From contig NZ_JQNJ01000001.1 in the NCBI RefSeq assembly GCF_000745185.1, positions 2,441,501-2,505,500 on the forward strand: a DNA stretch of 64,000 bases, written 5' to 3'. This document shows positions 25,568 through 34,100 of this stretch, one piece after another. This DNA is from Muricauda sp. MAR_2010_75. GTDB lineage: Bacteria > Bacteroidota > Bacteroidia > Flavobacteriales > Flavobacteriaceae. The position numbers and the translations under genes are program-made. A model generated the notes under the pieces. The model was not told where the DNA came from and ran no database searches. It worked only from the letters and a program-made list of their open reading frames with translations. Position 1 is the stretch's first letter; each line of letters starts with the position of its first letter.

Positions 25568-26608
25568 ATGGAAACCAAGAAGAAGGACATACGTGCATTG
25601 ACCAAGGAACAGCTCCGCGACTTTTTTGTGGTGCAGGGCGATAAGGCTTTCCGGGGTAACCAGGTGTATGAATGGCTATGGCAAAAATCTGCCCATTCCT
25701 TTGAAGCCATGACCAATATTTCCAAGGAAACCCGACAAATGTTGGAGGACAATTTTGTGATCAATCACATTCGGGTAGATCAGATGCAGCGCAGTTCGGA
25801 TGGGACCATTAAAAATGCGGTTCGTTTGCACGATGGCCTTGTAGTCGAGTCTGTTTTGATTCCCACGGATACAAGAACAACAGCCTGTGTTTCCAGTCAG
25901 GTAGGGTGTAGTTTGGACTGTCGGTTTTGTGCCACTGCCCGTCTAAAACGCATGCGCAACCTTAATCCCGATGAAATTTATGACCAAGTTGTGGCCATTG
26001 ACAATGAAAGTCGATTGTATTTTGACCGTCCGTTGAGCAATATCGTGTTCATGGGCATGGGTGAGCCCTTGATGAACTACAACAATGTATTGCAGGCCAT
26101 AGAAAAGATCACGTCGCCTGAAGGATTGGGGATGTCGCCCAAGAGAATCACCTTGTCCACTTCTGGTGTGCCCAAAATGATTCGGAAAATGGCCGATGAG
26201 GAGGTGAAATTCAAACTGGCGGTTTCCCTGCATTCTGCTATTGATGAGGTTCGGACTTCCATTATGCCTTTTAATGCCACTTTTCCTTTGAAGGATTTGC
26301 GGGAAGCCTTGGAATACTGGTACAGCAAGACCAAAAACCGAATTACATACGAATATGTGGTTTGGCAGGGCATCAACGACACCCAAGAAGCTGTTGACGC
26401 CTTGGTCAAGTTCTGCAAGTTCGCACCATCCAAAGTCAACCTGATTGAATACAACCCCATTGATGACGGTGAGTTTCAGCAAGCTTCTGAGAAAGCTATA
26501 AAAATGTATCAAGATACCTTGGAGAGAAATGGGATTATTGTTACCGTTCGTAGGTCCAGGGGAAAGGATATTGATGCTGCCTGCGGGCAATTGGCCAATA
26601 AGAGTTAG
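25568..26608 (+). CDS. rlmN: dual-specificity RNA methyltransferase RlmN
   Basis: Radical-SAM enzyme that methylates C2 of A2503 in 23S rRNA (and A37 in some tRNAs). 346 residues. The 4Fe-4S ligands are Cys114, Cys118 and Cys121 (CSLDCRFC). The second methyl-carrying Cys is probably the one in DAACGQL near the C-terminus. GMGEPLMNYNNV and the SLHS motif are also family marks. No hairpin terminator follows; see the G-free stretch at 26641. Confidence 0.96.
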   Translation: METKKKDIRALTKEQLRDFFVVQGDKAFRGNQVYEWLWQKSAHSFEAMTNISKETRQMLEDNFVINHIRVDQMQRSSDGTIKNAVRLHDGLVVESVLIPTDTRTTACVSSQVGCSLDCRFCATARLKRMRNLNPDEIYDQVVAIDNESRLYFDRPLSNIVFMGMGEPLMNYNNVLQAIEKITSPEGLGMSPKRITLSTSGVPKMIRKMADEEVKFKLAVSLHSAIDEVRTSIMPFNATFPLKDLREALEYWYSKTKNRITYEYVVWQGINDTQEAVDALVKFCKFAPSKVNLIEYNPIDDGEFQQASEKAIKMYQDTLERNGIIVTVRRSRGKDIDAACGQLANKS

Positions 26609-26640
26609 TTTTTAGGAGATGGGAATTTTGTTTTCTAAAG

Positions 26641-26711
26641 ATATATTTTCAATAACCAATAACCCTTCACCAAAAATCCTTTTACCCTTCACCCATTACC
26701 CAACCAACCCT
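26641..26711 (+). other. 71-nt G-free, C-rich stretch after rlmN
   Basis: No G occurs on the plus strand from 26641 to 26711, while C is frequent and ACCCTTCACC is repeated. C-rich, G-poor, unstructured RNA downstream of a gene lacking an intrinsic terminator is what Rho loading sites look like. This is inference; no consensus can prove it. The rest of 26609-26824 holds no gene I can see. Confidence 0.4.
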
Positions 26712-26824
26712 GCAACTTACCGATACTTTTGTTCAGGTGGCTAAATCTTCTAAGATACTTCCATCAACTCTATCATTTTCGCTACTTTTAGGCTTTTAAA
26801 ACCAAACTCGCCAAACCCGTCACG

Positions 26825-27799
26825 TTGAAGATAGTTTCTCAGATTAGGGAGCCCATAGAAGAGGAAATGGAACTTTTTGAGGAGAAGTTTCTCAAATCCA
26901 TGTCGTCCAAAGTGGCGTTGTTCAACCGAATTACCTATTACATCGTTAACCGAAAGGGTAAGCAAATGCGGCCCATGTTCGTGTTTTTAACGGCAAAGTT
27001 GCTCAATGGAAAAGTGAATGATCGCACCTATACCGGAGCGTCCATCATAGAATTGATCCACACTGCAAGTTTGGTCCATGACGATGTTGTGGACGATAGC
27101 AACAAACGCAGGGGCTTTTTCTCCATCAATGCCTTGTGGAAGAATAAAATTGCTGTTTTGGTGGGGGATTTTTTATTTTCCAAAGGACTCTTGGTCTCCT
27201 TGGAGAATAAAGATTACGACCTACTCCATATTATTTCCAATGCGGTAAGGGACATGAGCGAAGGCGAGCTGCTACAAATTGAAAAAGCCCGACTTTTGGA
27301 CATTACCGAAGAGGTGTATTACGATATCATCCGGCAAAAAACAGCCACACTTATTGCGGCCTGTTGCAGTATGGGGGCTTGCTCCGTGAAACCTGATTCT
27401 GATGAGGTGGAAACCTTTCGGAAATTTGGGGAACTCTGTGGGATGGCATTTCAAATTAAAGATGATTTATTTGATTATGGTGCTGAAAAGATTGGTAAGC
27501 CCACAGGTATTGATATTAAGGAGCAGAAAATGACGCTTCCTCTAATCTACGCCCTGAACCATAGCGACAAGGAAAGAAAGAAATGGCTGATCAACTCCAT
27601 CAAAAATCACAATAAGAACAAGAAACGAGTGAAAGAAGTGATTTCCTATGTCAAGGAAAAAGGAGGATTGGACTATGCGGTCACTAAAATGTTGGAATTT
27701 AAGGACGAAGCCTTGGCTATTTTGGACAACTACCCCGATTCTGAATACAAAAGTGCGCTTACTCTTATGGTCAACTACGTGGTAGATCGAAAGAAATAA
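26825..27799 (+). CDS. polyprenyl diphosphate synthase
   Basis: Trans-isoprenyl synthase of 324 residues. First Asp-rich motif DDVVDDSNKRRG and second motif KDDLFDY, each binding Mg2+-diphosphate. Such enzymes make the long chain of menaquinone (octa/heptaprenyl). Chain length would depend on residues before the first motif (SLVH), which are small, consistent with a long product. It starts at TTG 26825 giving KIVSQIREPI, the expected N-terminus. Confidence 0.92.
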   Translation: MKIVSQIREPIEEEMELFEEKFLKSMSSKVALFNRITYYIVNRKGKQMRPMFVFLTAKLLNGKVNDRTYTGASIIELIHTASLVHDDVVDDSNKRRGFFSINALWKNKIAVLVGDFLFSKGLLVSLENKDYDLLHIISNAVRDMSEGELLQIEKARLLDITEEVYYDIIRQKTATLIAACCSMGACSVKPDSDEVETFRKFGELCGMAFQIKDDLFDYGAEKIGKPTGIDIKEQKMTLPLIYALNHSDKERKKWLINSIKNHNKNKKRVKEVISYVKEKGGLDYAVTKMLEFKDEALAILDNYPDSEYKSALTLMVNYVVDRKK

Positions 27800-27909
27800 A
27801 TATTTAAAAACCTGAACATCAAATAAATACCTTATTTTTTTATTTTCAGGCAACTATTTGTGTTTATATCCCGTCTATTAAGATAGAAGCACTTTTATAA
27901 ACCAAACTT

Positions 27910-28485
27910 TTGAAGATTATCGCGCTACATAGCAACGAAAATCAATTGATTAGAAAATCGATTAAAGGAGACCCGCAGTCTCAAAAGTTGTTGTACGACA
28001 GGTATGCACCCAAAATGTTGGGTGTTTGTAGGCAGTACATTAAGGACCTTCATTTTGCGGAGGACGTAATGATCAATGGTTTTGTAAAGGTTTTTAACCA
28101 CTTGAACTCTTTCCAGAACAAAGGAAGTTTTGAGGGGTGGATCCGAACCATTATGGTTAGAGAAAGTATTTCGTATTTGCGTAAAAGACAATTTGTGGTT
28201 TATGATGACGATACCGTGGAAGCCAACGGTGAATTTACATCAAAAAATGATGGTCTTTTGGATGTGGAATATGTGCAACACCTTATCGATGAGTTGCCAG
28301 AAGGCTACAAAGCAGTGTTTTTGTTGAATGCCATTGAAGGGTATGGGCATAAAGAGATTGCTACGATGTTGGATATATCCGAAGGGACTTCAAAATCGCA
28401 ATTGTTCAAGGCCAGAAAGATGCTTCAAGAGAATTTAAGTTTAAAGGGAATGTCGCCCAAGTCACATTCGGCGGGTAAAAAATAG
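27910..28485 (+). CDS. ECF-type RNA polymerase sigma factor
   Basis: Protein of 191 residues with sigma region 2 (YDRYAPKMLGVCRQYIKDLHFAED, then GSFEGWIRTIMVRESISYLRKR) and region 4 (LPEGYKAVFLLNAIEGYGHK and EIATMLDISEGTSKSQLFKAR). It starts at TTG 27910. It is followed after 5 nt by a single-pass membrane protein that looks like its anti-sigma partner, so it is likely held inactive at the membrane until an unknown signal. Confidence 0.9.
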   Translation: MKIIALHSNENQLIRKSIKGDPQSQKLLYDRYAPKMLGVCRQYIKDLHFAEDVMINGFVKVFNHLNSFQNKGSFEGWIRTIMVRESISYLRKRQFVVYDDDTVEANGEFTSKNDGLLDVEYVQHLIDELPEGYKAVFLLNAIEGYGHKEIATMLDISEGTSKSQLFKARKMLQENLSLKGMSPKSHSAGKK

Positions 28486-28490
28486 AGGAT

Positions 28491-29216
28491 ATGGATAAAC
28501 TCGAAAAACATATCAAGGAGAAACTGGAGGAACGAACCATTGTCCCATCACCAGGTGCCTGGGATAAAATCACTTCACAAATTAAGGAACAGTCGCCAAG
28601 AAAAAGGAATACGTGGTTTCCCTATGCCATAGCCGCAAGTGTTGTGGGTGTTGTGCTGGTGTCGGTTTTCTTTTTTGCCAAGGACAATCTTGAAGAGGAA
28701 CAAATCCAAGTTGTGGACACAGAGATTAAAACGGAGAGCGAAACCCGGTCAGTTGAAACAACTATTGAAGAACGTATACAAAAGGAAAATTCCCAAGTAG
28801 CGGAAATAGAAATTGAATCGATAATTCCCGAAAAAAAGGAAGAACTGAACCCACAACGATCAAATTACAATTCGGAAGTTGCTGTACAAGAAACGAAACA
28901 GCCGTTGCAGGATGAGGTTAAAATAAATTCGGATAAGTTGATTGCGCAAAAACTGGAAGAAGTGGTGGCCCAGGTGGAACTCATGGAAAGTATACAGCAG
29001 GATGTTACCGATGCAGAGGTGGATTCGTTATTGCGAGCAGCACAACAACAGATTTTAACCAACAAGTTTTTCTCCAATAGTGGTTCGGTGGACGCGATGT
29101 CGCTGCTGGCCGAAGTGGAGGATGAGTTGGACGAATCGTTCCGAGATCAAATTTTTGATGCCCTAAAATCAGGGTACTTTAAACTGCGTACTGCGGTGGC
29201 AGACCGAAATCAATAG
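28491..29216 (+). CDS. putative anti-sigma factor, single-pass membrane protein
   Basis: Protein of 241 residues. The N-terminal cytosolic part (1-~42) contains PSPGAWDKITSQI, a motif often seen in Bacteroidota proteins paired with sigma factors. One transmembrane helix follows (YAIAASVVGVVLVSVFFF, ~44-62), then an acidic, Glu/Gln-rich periplasmic stalk and a helical end. The position directly after the ECF sigma gene, and the topology, support an anti-sigma role. There is no zinc-binding HxxxCxxC motif, so it is not the classic ZAS type. Confidence 0.68.
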   Translation: MDKLEKHIKEKLEERTIVPSPGAWDKITSQIKEQSPRKRNTWFPYAIAASVVGVVLVSVFFFAKDNLEEEQIQVVDTEIKTESETRSVETTIEERIQKENSQVAEIEIESIIPEKKEELNPQRSNYNSEVAVQETKQPLQDEVKINSDKLIAQKLEEVVAQVELMESIQQDVTDAEVDSLLRAAQQQILTNKFFSNSGSVDAMSLLAEVEDELDESFRDQIFDALKSGYFKLRTAVADRNQ

Positions 29217-29249
29217 AATTATTCATCAATCAAGACAGACCTTCTACAA

Positions 29250-29274
29250 TTTCCCGTCCACAATGGGCGGGAAA
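29250..29274 (+). other. strong intercistronic hairpin without T-run
   Basis: Eleven consecutive base pairs (TTTCCCGTCCA / TGGGCGGGAAA, two being G-T wobbles) close a 3-nt loop, and flanking CCTTC / GAAGG (29240-29244 / 29274-29279) may extend it. With no T-run it is more likely an mRNA processing or stabilising structure, or a weak attenuator, between the sigma operon and the next gene. Confidence 0.6.
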
Positions 29275-29302
29275 GAAGGAGGTTGCGAATCAAAAAAAAA
29301 TC

Positions 29303-30373
29303 ATGAAAACAGTTACATTTTATTTGGCAGCTTTATTTGTCTGCCTTGTTACCCAGCATGTGTTTGGGCAAGAGGACTATCAAAAGAAAATCGAAAAATT
29401 AAAGGCTGAAAAAGAGCGTATTATTGAGCAAGAGAAAGATGCACTAAAGTTTGAAGTCAAGGACATCAACAGTCGTTTGGAAGATGGTACTATCTCGGAA
29501 AGCGAAGCAAAAATATTGAAAGAAGAAGTTGCTAAAAGACGTGCATTAAATATTGAGAACCGTATTGCAATCATTGATCATAAAATAGTCTGGCTAGAAC
29601 GTAATGAAGGTGATGTGCTGACATTGGTGGAAACGGATTCCCTTGATAACGAGGATATGAACTTTGGACTGCTCATTGATGGAAAGCCTGCTTTCATTTT
29701 TAATTCAAAAAGATGGAAAAGAGATATTAAATATGATAGACGTACCTATTCGGATTTTGTTTTGGCGGTAGGGTTGAACAATGCATTGATAGAGGGGCAA
29801 TCCTTGGACGACACTCCATACAAAATTGGTGGAAGTCGATTTTTTGAAATGGGCTGGCAATGGCGGACAAGGGTTTTTAAAAATTCCAATTGGTTGCGGT
29901 TTAATTATGGGGTTTCATTTCAATTTAATGGATTAAAGCCAGATGGGAACCAAATATTTGTCCAAGATGGGAACCAAACTGTTTTGGAGGAGTTTGAATA
30001 CGATTTGAGCAAGTCCAAGCTTCGAATGGATAATCTGGTGTTTCCTGTTCATTTTGAGGTAGGCCCTTCCCGTTTCCGAAAATCGGAGCACACCATACGG
30101 TATTCCATTAGAAATAAATTTAGACTTGGTTTTGGGGGATATGCAGGCTTTAATTTGGGCACCCGTCAAAAGTTGAAGTATACTAGGGATGGTGAAAAGG
30201 TAAAGGATAAATTAAAGAGGGGGTACAATACCAGCAATCTTATATATGGTGTAAGCAGCTATTTTGGGTTTGATGGAATGTTACTTTATATAAAATACGA
30301 TTTGAACCCCATTTTTAAAGATGCGGCCATAGAGCAGAACAATATATCACTTGGCTTTCGATTCGATATTTAA
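29303..30373 (+). CDS. outer-membrane beta-barrel with N-terminal coiled coil
   Basis: Protein of 356 residues with a signal peptide (QHVFGQ). A long charged coiled coil (~25-110, KKIEKLKAEKERIIEQEKDA and on) comes next, then a linker and a barrel-like half with strands such as FEMGWQWRTRVF, LRFNYGVSFQFNG and IRYSIRNKFRLGFGGYAGF, ending NNISLGFRFDI with a C-terminal hydrophobic/aromatic signature. A periplasmic coiled coil plus barrel suggests an outer-membrane anchor reaching toward peptidoglycan; that is inference. It lies 86 nt after the anti-sigma-like gene and may belong to that regulon. Confidence 0.72.
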   Translation: MKTVTFYLAALFVCLVTQHVFGQEDYQKKIEKLKAEKERIIEQEKDALKFEVKDINSRLEDGTISESEAKILKEEVAKRRALNIENRIAIIDHKIVWLERNEGDVLTLVETDSLDNEDMNFGLLIDGKPAFIFNSKRWKRDIKYDRRTYSDFVLAVGLNNALIEGQSLDDTPYKIGGSRFFEMGWQWRTRVFKNSNWLRFNYGVSFQFNGLKPDGNQIFVQDGNQTVLEEFEYDLSKSKLRMDNLVFPVHFEVGPSRFRKSEHTIRYSIRNKFRLGFGGYAGFNLGTRQKLKYTRDGEKVKDKLKRGYNTSNLIYGVSSYFGFDGMLLYIKYDLNPIFKDAAIEQNNISLGFRFDI

Positions 30374-30386
30374 TCTTGATTTAATG

Positions 30387-30417
30387 AAAAATGGGTGGGT
30401 CAATCCTGCCCATTTTT
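30387..30417. terminator. bidirectional intrinsic terminator
   Basis: AAAAATGGG (30387-30395) / CCCATTTTT (30409-30417) between convergent genes; it overlaps the last bases of the minus-strand zinc-ribbon gene. Confidence 0.85.
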
Positions 30418-30658
30418 AGGCCGATAATGCTCGTTCCATCTCTAGGGTGAATTCCTCTTTGTGGTACACTTTTTTGCAATGCGAACATTCCGCATAGCGA
30501 ATATTGTTTATTGTAAAAATGGGAATCCAGAACAGATGGGCATAGTTGGGCTGGACCACTGCGGTTAAGGTTCCTGTTTGGTTGCAATGTGGGCAATTTA
30601 CGTTGGTAAGCACCTTGGTTTCTTTCTTGCCAGGCCTATTTCCAAAGAAAAGTATCAT
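30416..30658 (-). CDS. zinc-ribbon domain protein
   Basis: From the ATG at 30658 (MILFFGNRPGKKE, the usual start in this family; a TTG-led extension to 30694 is unlikely) the protein has 80 residues. Two CxxC pairs, CPHC and CSHC, form a zinc ribbon, with PNYAHLFWIPIF between them and VYHKEEF after. Function unknown; small ribbon proteins of this kind are common in Flavobacteriaceae. 36 nt upstream lies the DUF6150-like gene. Confidence 0.85.
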   Translation of the reverse strand: MILFFGNRPGKKETKVLTNVNCPHCNQTGTLTAVVQPNYAHLFWIPIFTINNIRYAECSHCKKVYHKEEFTLEMERALSA

Positions 30659-30694
30659 ACTACAAATTTGAATTGCAAAGATATTGTATTTCAA

Positions 30695-31048
30695 TTATCC
30701 CTTGATCGGGATGCTAAGTTTGCTTCTTATTTTCTCGTTTCGCCATCCTGCCCTGTAGTCTCTGTCCACAAAGAAAATTTTCAGGTCAGATTTGTAATCC
30801 CTATCTACAAAGAAAACTTTTACATCGGCATTGTATTCCAAATCGGTAAAATACCATAACCCTGCATTATCTTTTGCTTTATAGTCCCTGTCCACCTTGA
30901 AGACCAGAAGATCAGCTTTGTAGTCCCTATCCACTACAAAAATATTAAAATCAGCATTGTACTCTGCTTTTACCTCAAATATGCGTTGGGCCCGTAAATT
31001 TTGAAAAAGAAAAAGCACTATGGTAAGCGTTAGGATTTTTTTCATCAT
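30695..31048 (-). CDS. exported repeat protein, DUF6150-like
   Basis: Protein of 117 residues with a signal peptide (FLFQNLRAQ). The mature part consists almost entirely of ~11-13-residue repeats of the form (D/E)Y-x-A-D-x-x-(V/I)-F-x-V-D-R: EYNADFNIFVVDRD, YKADLLVFKVDRD, EYNADVKVFFVDRD, YKSDLKIFFVDRD. Each repeat looks like one strand of a small beta sheet or solenoid with an outward Asp-Arg. Function unknown. It was assigned from memory to the Bacteroidota DUF6150 group. Confidence 0.75.
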   Translation of the reverse strand: MMKKILTLTIVLFLFQNLRAQRIFEVKAEYNADFNIFVVDRDYKADLLVFKVDRDYKAKDNAGLWYFTDLEYNADVKVFFVDRDYKSDLKIFFVDRDYRAGWRNEKIRSKLSIPIKG

Positions 31049-31122
31049 AATGTAATGTTCAATTAAGTGTTATCACCATTTGAGACCAAACAAAAATCTT
31101 ACCAAAAAAAGCTAGGGGCTGC

Positions 31123-31151
31123 TTTGTGCTTTTATTTATTTTCTACATTCG
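31123..31151 (+). promoter_or_regulatory. promoter of the 2OG-oxygenase gene
   Basis: TTTG (31123-31126), 17 nt, then TACATTCG (31144-31151), close to TAnnTTTG. It implies a transcription start near 31158 and therefore favours a translation start downstream of the longest possible ORF. Confidence 0.55.
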
Positions 31152-31167
31152 CACACATTTTTTGCAC

Positions 31168-31797
31168 TTGAATACGTATCACAGTTTAGAGCAATGGTTT
31201 TCTTGGATGGATGACCTCTCCAGTAAGGATTATGTGGTGATTGACCATTTTTTTCGGGATACATTGTATGCTGAGATCAAGTCTTTTTTTCTGGGTGAAC
31301 TCTCAAATTTTACCGAAGCGGGAATCGGAACAAGCTCTGATAACCAAATCAATAAAAATATAAGGGGCGATTTTACCTATTGGTTGGACCGAAAAAGGGA
31401 TGTGCAATTAGAATCTTTTTGGGGTTTAGTGGATGAAATTATCCATATGTTCAATCGGTATTGCTTCCTGAGTCTTTCGGGGTATGAGTTCCATTTGGCA
31501 CATTATCCTTCTGGAGGCCATTACGACAAACATTTAGACCAATTTGAAAATAGGAACAACCGAATGATTTCGGTAATTATTTATCTCAATGATGGATGGC
31601 AAACAGGGGACGGAGGGGAGCTGGAAATTTTTGAAAAAGACGGTTCAAGCTTCTTGGTGGAGCCCTTGGCTGCCCGTTGTGTTATGTTTAAAAGTGCAGA
31701 GGTGCCCCATGCCGTGCTCCAAGCCCATAAGAGTAGGTTTAGTGTTACAGGATGGTTGTTGCACCAACCTTCAGCTATTGGGCGATTTTTGGGTTAA
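31168..31797 (+). CDS. 2-oxoglutarate/Fe(II)-dependent prolyl-hydroxylase-like dioxygenase
   Basis: Double-stranded beta-helix dioxygenase. Iron ligands are the His and Asp of YDKHLDQF and the distal His of PHAVLQAHKSRFSVTGWL, with the Arg (KSRF) that binds 2-oxoglutarate. The P4H pattern YPSGGHYDKH and LNDGWQTGDGGELEIF is clear. The frame is open from 31126, but the promoter covers that point; TTG 31168 (209 residues) is my choice, ATG 31207 the alternative. The substrate is unknown; bacterial members hydroxylate ribosomal or EF-Tu prolines in some species. Confidence 0.85.
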   Translation: MNTYHSLEQWFSWMDDLSSKDYVVIDHFFRDTLYAEIKSFFLGELSNFTEAGIGTSSDNQINKNIRGDFTYWLDRKRDVQLESFWGLVDEIIHMFNRYCFLSLSGYEFHLAHYPSGGHYDKHLDQFENRNNRMISVIIYLNDGWQTGDGGELEIFEKDGSSFLVEPLAARCVMFKSAEVPHAVLQAHKSRFSVTGWLLHQPSAIGRFLG

Positions 31798-31799
31798 GC

Positions 31800-32111
31800 T
31801 CAATCTTTATGACTGGGTATTTGCCGAATAAGCTCTACATTTTGGCTATGTTCAGCACTGTAGGACATCACCATCGTCCCTTTGGTGCCATCATTGGCTT
31901 CAATGGCAAAAACGGTGGTTTGATCCCCTGGATTGGTCATACCTTCAAATCGATAAGAACCTAAAATTTTAAGCTCGTTCGGTTGGTACTGCTTTTTAGA
32001 GTACAGCGCTTTTATGAAGTTGTCCTCAGCCTCAAAATCTTCGGTAAAGCCTTCTTCTTGGGTAAGCGTGTTGACTGCTTCTGAAAGCGTGTCGAAATTA
32101 TAATTTTTCAT
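31800..32111 (-). CDS. conserved small protein of unknown function
   Basis: Cytosolic protein of 103 residues, starting MKNYNFDTLSEAVNTLTQEEGF, with an acidic helical N-terminal half and a beta-rich C-terminal half (LKILGSYRFEGMTNPGDQTTVFAIEANDG). Homologues in Flavobacteriaceae are, from memory, sometimes labelled phosphoribosylpyrophosphate synthetase, which its size and lack of a PRPP-binding loop do not support. It ends 3 nt from the convergent dioxygenase gene. Confidence 0.72.
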   Translation of the reverse strand: MKNYNFDTLSEAVNTLTQEEGFTEDFEAEDNFIKALYSKKQYQPNELKILGSYRFEGMTNPGDQTTVFAIEANDGTKGTMVMSYSAEHSQNVELIRQIPSHKD

Positions 32112-32125
32112 GTTACATCATTTTT

Positions 32126-33979
32126 TCATTCATCTTCGTAAGTTGCCATAATGTAAGATTTTTTTCCTCCAACAACGGGCAAAGTAATTGTGGTGGCATC
32201 CAAATCAACGGTCAGCTCAGTGCCAGGTTTTGGCCAAAGTGTAAATTCCTTATCACTGGAAAAAATCATCAATCCAATCTGCTGTCCAGCCGGAATAATC
32301 TGGTCATCCGGCATTAAATCAAAGGCGACCTCGTAGAATTTGTTGGGAACCAGAGGTTTACTCTCGGTAAGGGAGCGGTAGTTTTGTGGGTCTGCCCATC
32401 CGCGTGTAATGATATTATCCGTAATCTTCGTTCCCCGGTCCTCGGTCCAGGGTAGGGAAACCAACCAAACGGAGAGATTGGCAGCAGGTTTGCTGCTGGA
32501 TAGTTTTACCGAAATTTTTGGAATACCGGAAATGTGGATTTCTTCTTTTAAGGGTGGAGTAACATAAATCAACCGGTGGTTTGTGAATTCCGCTTGGGCC
32601 AACGCAGATCCTGAAAAGGAATAATTGTCTACCAAGGTTTCCTTTCCTTGTTTTGCGGGTTTGTTGCTCGTCAATCCTCCGTGTGCGGGAGCTCCCTTTG
32701 TTAAAAAAAGTGTAACATCTGAAGCATCTGGGTTGGGATAATCCTTGTACGAAGTTGGATGACCCCTTTCATCATCCTCACGGACAATCCAAGCTTTTGG
32801 GTCTTTTTCCACCCCATTTTCCACCCCAAACAGATAGCGGGTGAACCAACGGTTCATCATCTCGACCGGTGGTGGTCCACCGTGCCCGTTCTGGTGATAA
32901 TAAATTTGAACGGGGAGGCCCATTTCCCGGGCCTTGTCATAGATTCTATAGCTGTGTTCGGGCATTACGTTCCAATCGTTGAATCCGTGGGACATCAACA
33001 AAGCGGCCTTCATTGGGGCCATATCGTTTAAATAATCACGTTCGGCCCAAAACTCATTATAATCCCCAGTAACACGATCTTGCCCATTTTTCATTTCAGT
33101 GTCACGGATGACTTTATTATTTCTTGCCCTTTTCGACTCGTCTCCACTGTGTATAAAATCGTAGAGCACGTCAATATCTTCCCCTAGATATCCACCGGGA
33201 GACCGAACCAATCCATTGGAGCGGTAATAATGATAATAGGAAGTATTGGGAGCAATTGGGATGATGGCTTCCAAACCTTCAACACCGGTTGTGGCGGCTG
33301 CGAGGGGCAAGGTGCCATTGTATGAGGTGCCGGTCATGCCCACTTTTCCAGTGGACCAATACGCTTTAACTTCTTGGTTTCCATCACGTTCAGTATACCC
33401 TTTGGCACGTCCACAGAGCCAATCGATTACGGCTTTTGGGGCAAGGGACTCGTTATCCCCACCTACGGTGGGAGCTCCATCGGAAAGGCCAGTTCCCGGC
33501 GAAGACGAATGCACTACAATGTAACCTCTGGGCACCCAAGTTCGGATTTGGGAGTTTGAAATTACTGGGCGTTCCCCAAGGCGTTGCACTTCGGGGTGTT
33601 GCCGTGGTTTTCCCATTTCGCCCAATTCGTGTTTTACATCCCAAAATATACCATCTCCTAAACCTGCTGTGCCGGCATAGTACGGACTGGATTCATATAC
33701 CACGGGAAGTTGTAATCCCTCGGTTTCTGTTTGTTTGGGACGTGTAACATCCACATGCATCCTGTCCAATTTCCCATCCCCATCAGAATCAAAAGTGGTT
33801 TCTACCCACAGGTCATGCCGAATCCAATTTTGGGAATCGGCAAAAGCCTCAACAACCTGCGCCTCACCATTTTCAAAAACAGGTGTGACTTTTTCGGCCA
33901 TTTGGGCAAAAGCACCAGAGATTGAAAATATTAAAAGTAAGACCGAAGCCCACAGTATGTTTGATTTATTTCTCATCAT
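32126..33979 (-). CDS. secreted Xaa-Pro dipeptidyl-peptidase (S15 / CocE-NonD type)
   Basis: Protein of 617 residues with signal peptide (SISGAFAQ). The alpha/beta-hydrolase catalytic domain has nucleophile Ser in GMTGTSYNGTL, acid Asp in HGFNDWNV and His in QNGHGGPP; the X-Pro dipeptidase C-terminal jelly-roll domain begins near residue 430 (DVTLFLTKG, then VKLSSSKPAANLSVWL). It removes N-terminal dipeptides with proline in the second position from peptides outside the cytosol. The GTSYxGT motif fits PepX better than cocaine esterases. Confidence 0.88.
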   Translation of the reverse strand: MMRNKSNILWASVLLLIFSISGAFAQMAEKVTPVFENGEAQVVEAFADSQNWIRHDLWVETTFDSDGDGKLDRMHVDVTRPKQTETEGLQLPVVYESSPYYAGTAGLGDGIFWDVKHELGEMGKPRQHPEVQRLGERPVISNSQIRTWVPRGYIVVHSSSPGTGLSDGAPTVGGDNESLAPKAVIDWLCGRAKGYTERDGNQEVKAYWSTGKVGMTGTSYNGTLPLAAATTGVEGLEAIIPIAPNTSYYHYYRSNGLVRSPGGYLGEDIDVLYDFIHSGDESKRARNNKVIRDTEMKNGQDRVTGDYNEFWAERDYLNDMAPMKAALLMSHGFNDWNVMPEHSYRIYDKAREMGLPVQIYYHQNGHGGPPPVEMMNRWFTRYLFGVENGVEKDPKAWIVREDDERGHPTSYKDYPNPDASDVTLFLTKGAPAHGGLTSNKPAKQGKETLVDNYSFSGSALAQAEFTNHRLIYVTPPLKEEIHISGIPKISVKLSSSKPAANLSVWLVSLPWTEDRGTKITDNIITRGWADPQNYRSLTESKPLVPNKFYEVAFDLMPDDQIIPAGQQIGLMIFSSDKEFTLWPKPGTELTVDLDATTITLPVVGGKKSYIMATYEDE

Positions 33980-34100
33980 CTTTAGGTTTCAAATTATGAA
34001 TATCCAGAGTATAAGTAAAAGTGTCGGATGTTTCTTAATTTGCTTCTAAGATAAGAAATCTTCTAGGCCCAATTGGGTTACAGCTTGTCAAAAAATGGGG

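Noticed and set aside
27825-27846. AAATAA/TTATTT stem between the prenyl synthase and the ECF sigma gene as a terminator
   Set aside because: Stem has only A-T pairs; too weak to call, though the T-run is present.
31800-32111. Phosphoribosylpyrophosphate synthetase
   Set aside because: At 103 residues without a PRPP loop or ATP site it cannot be that enzyme; kept as unknown.
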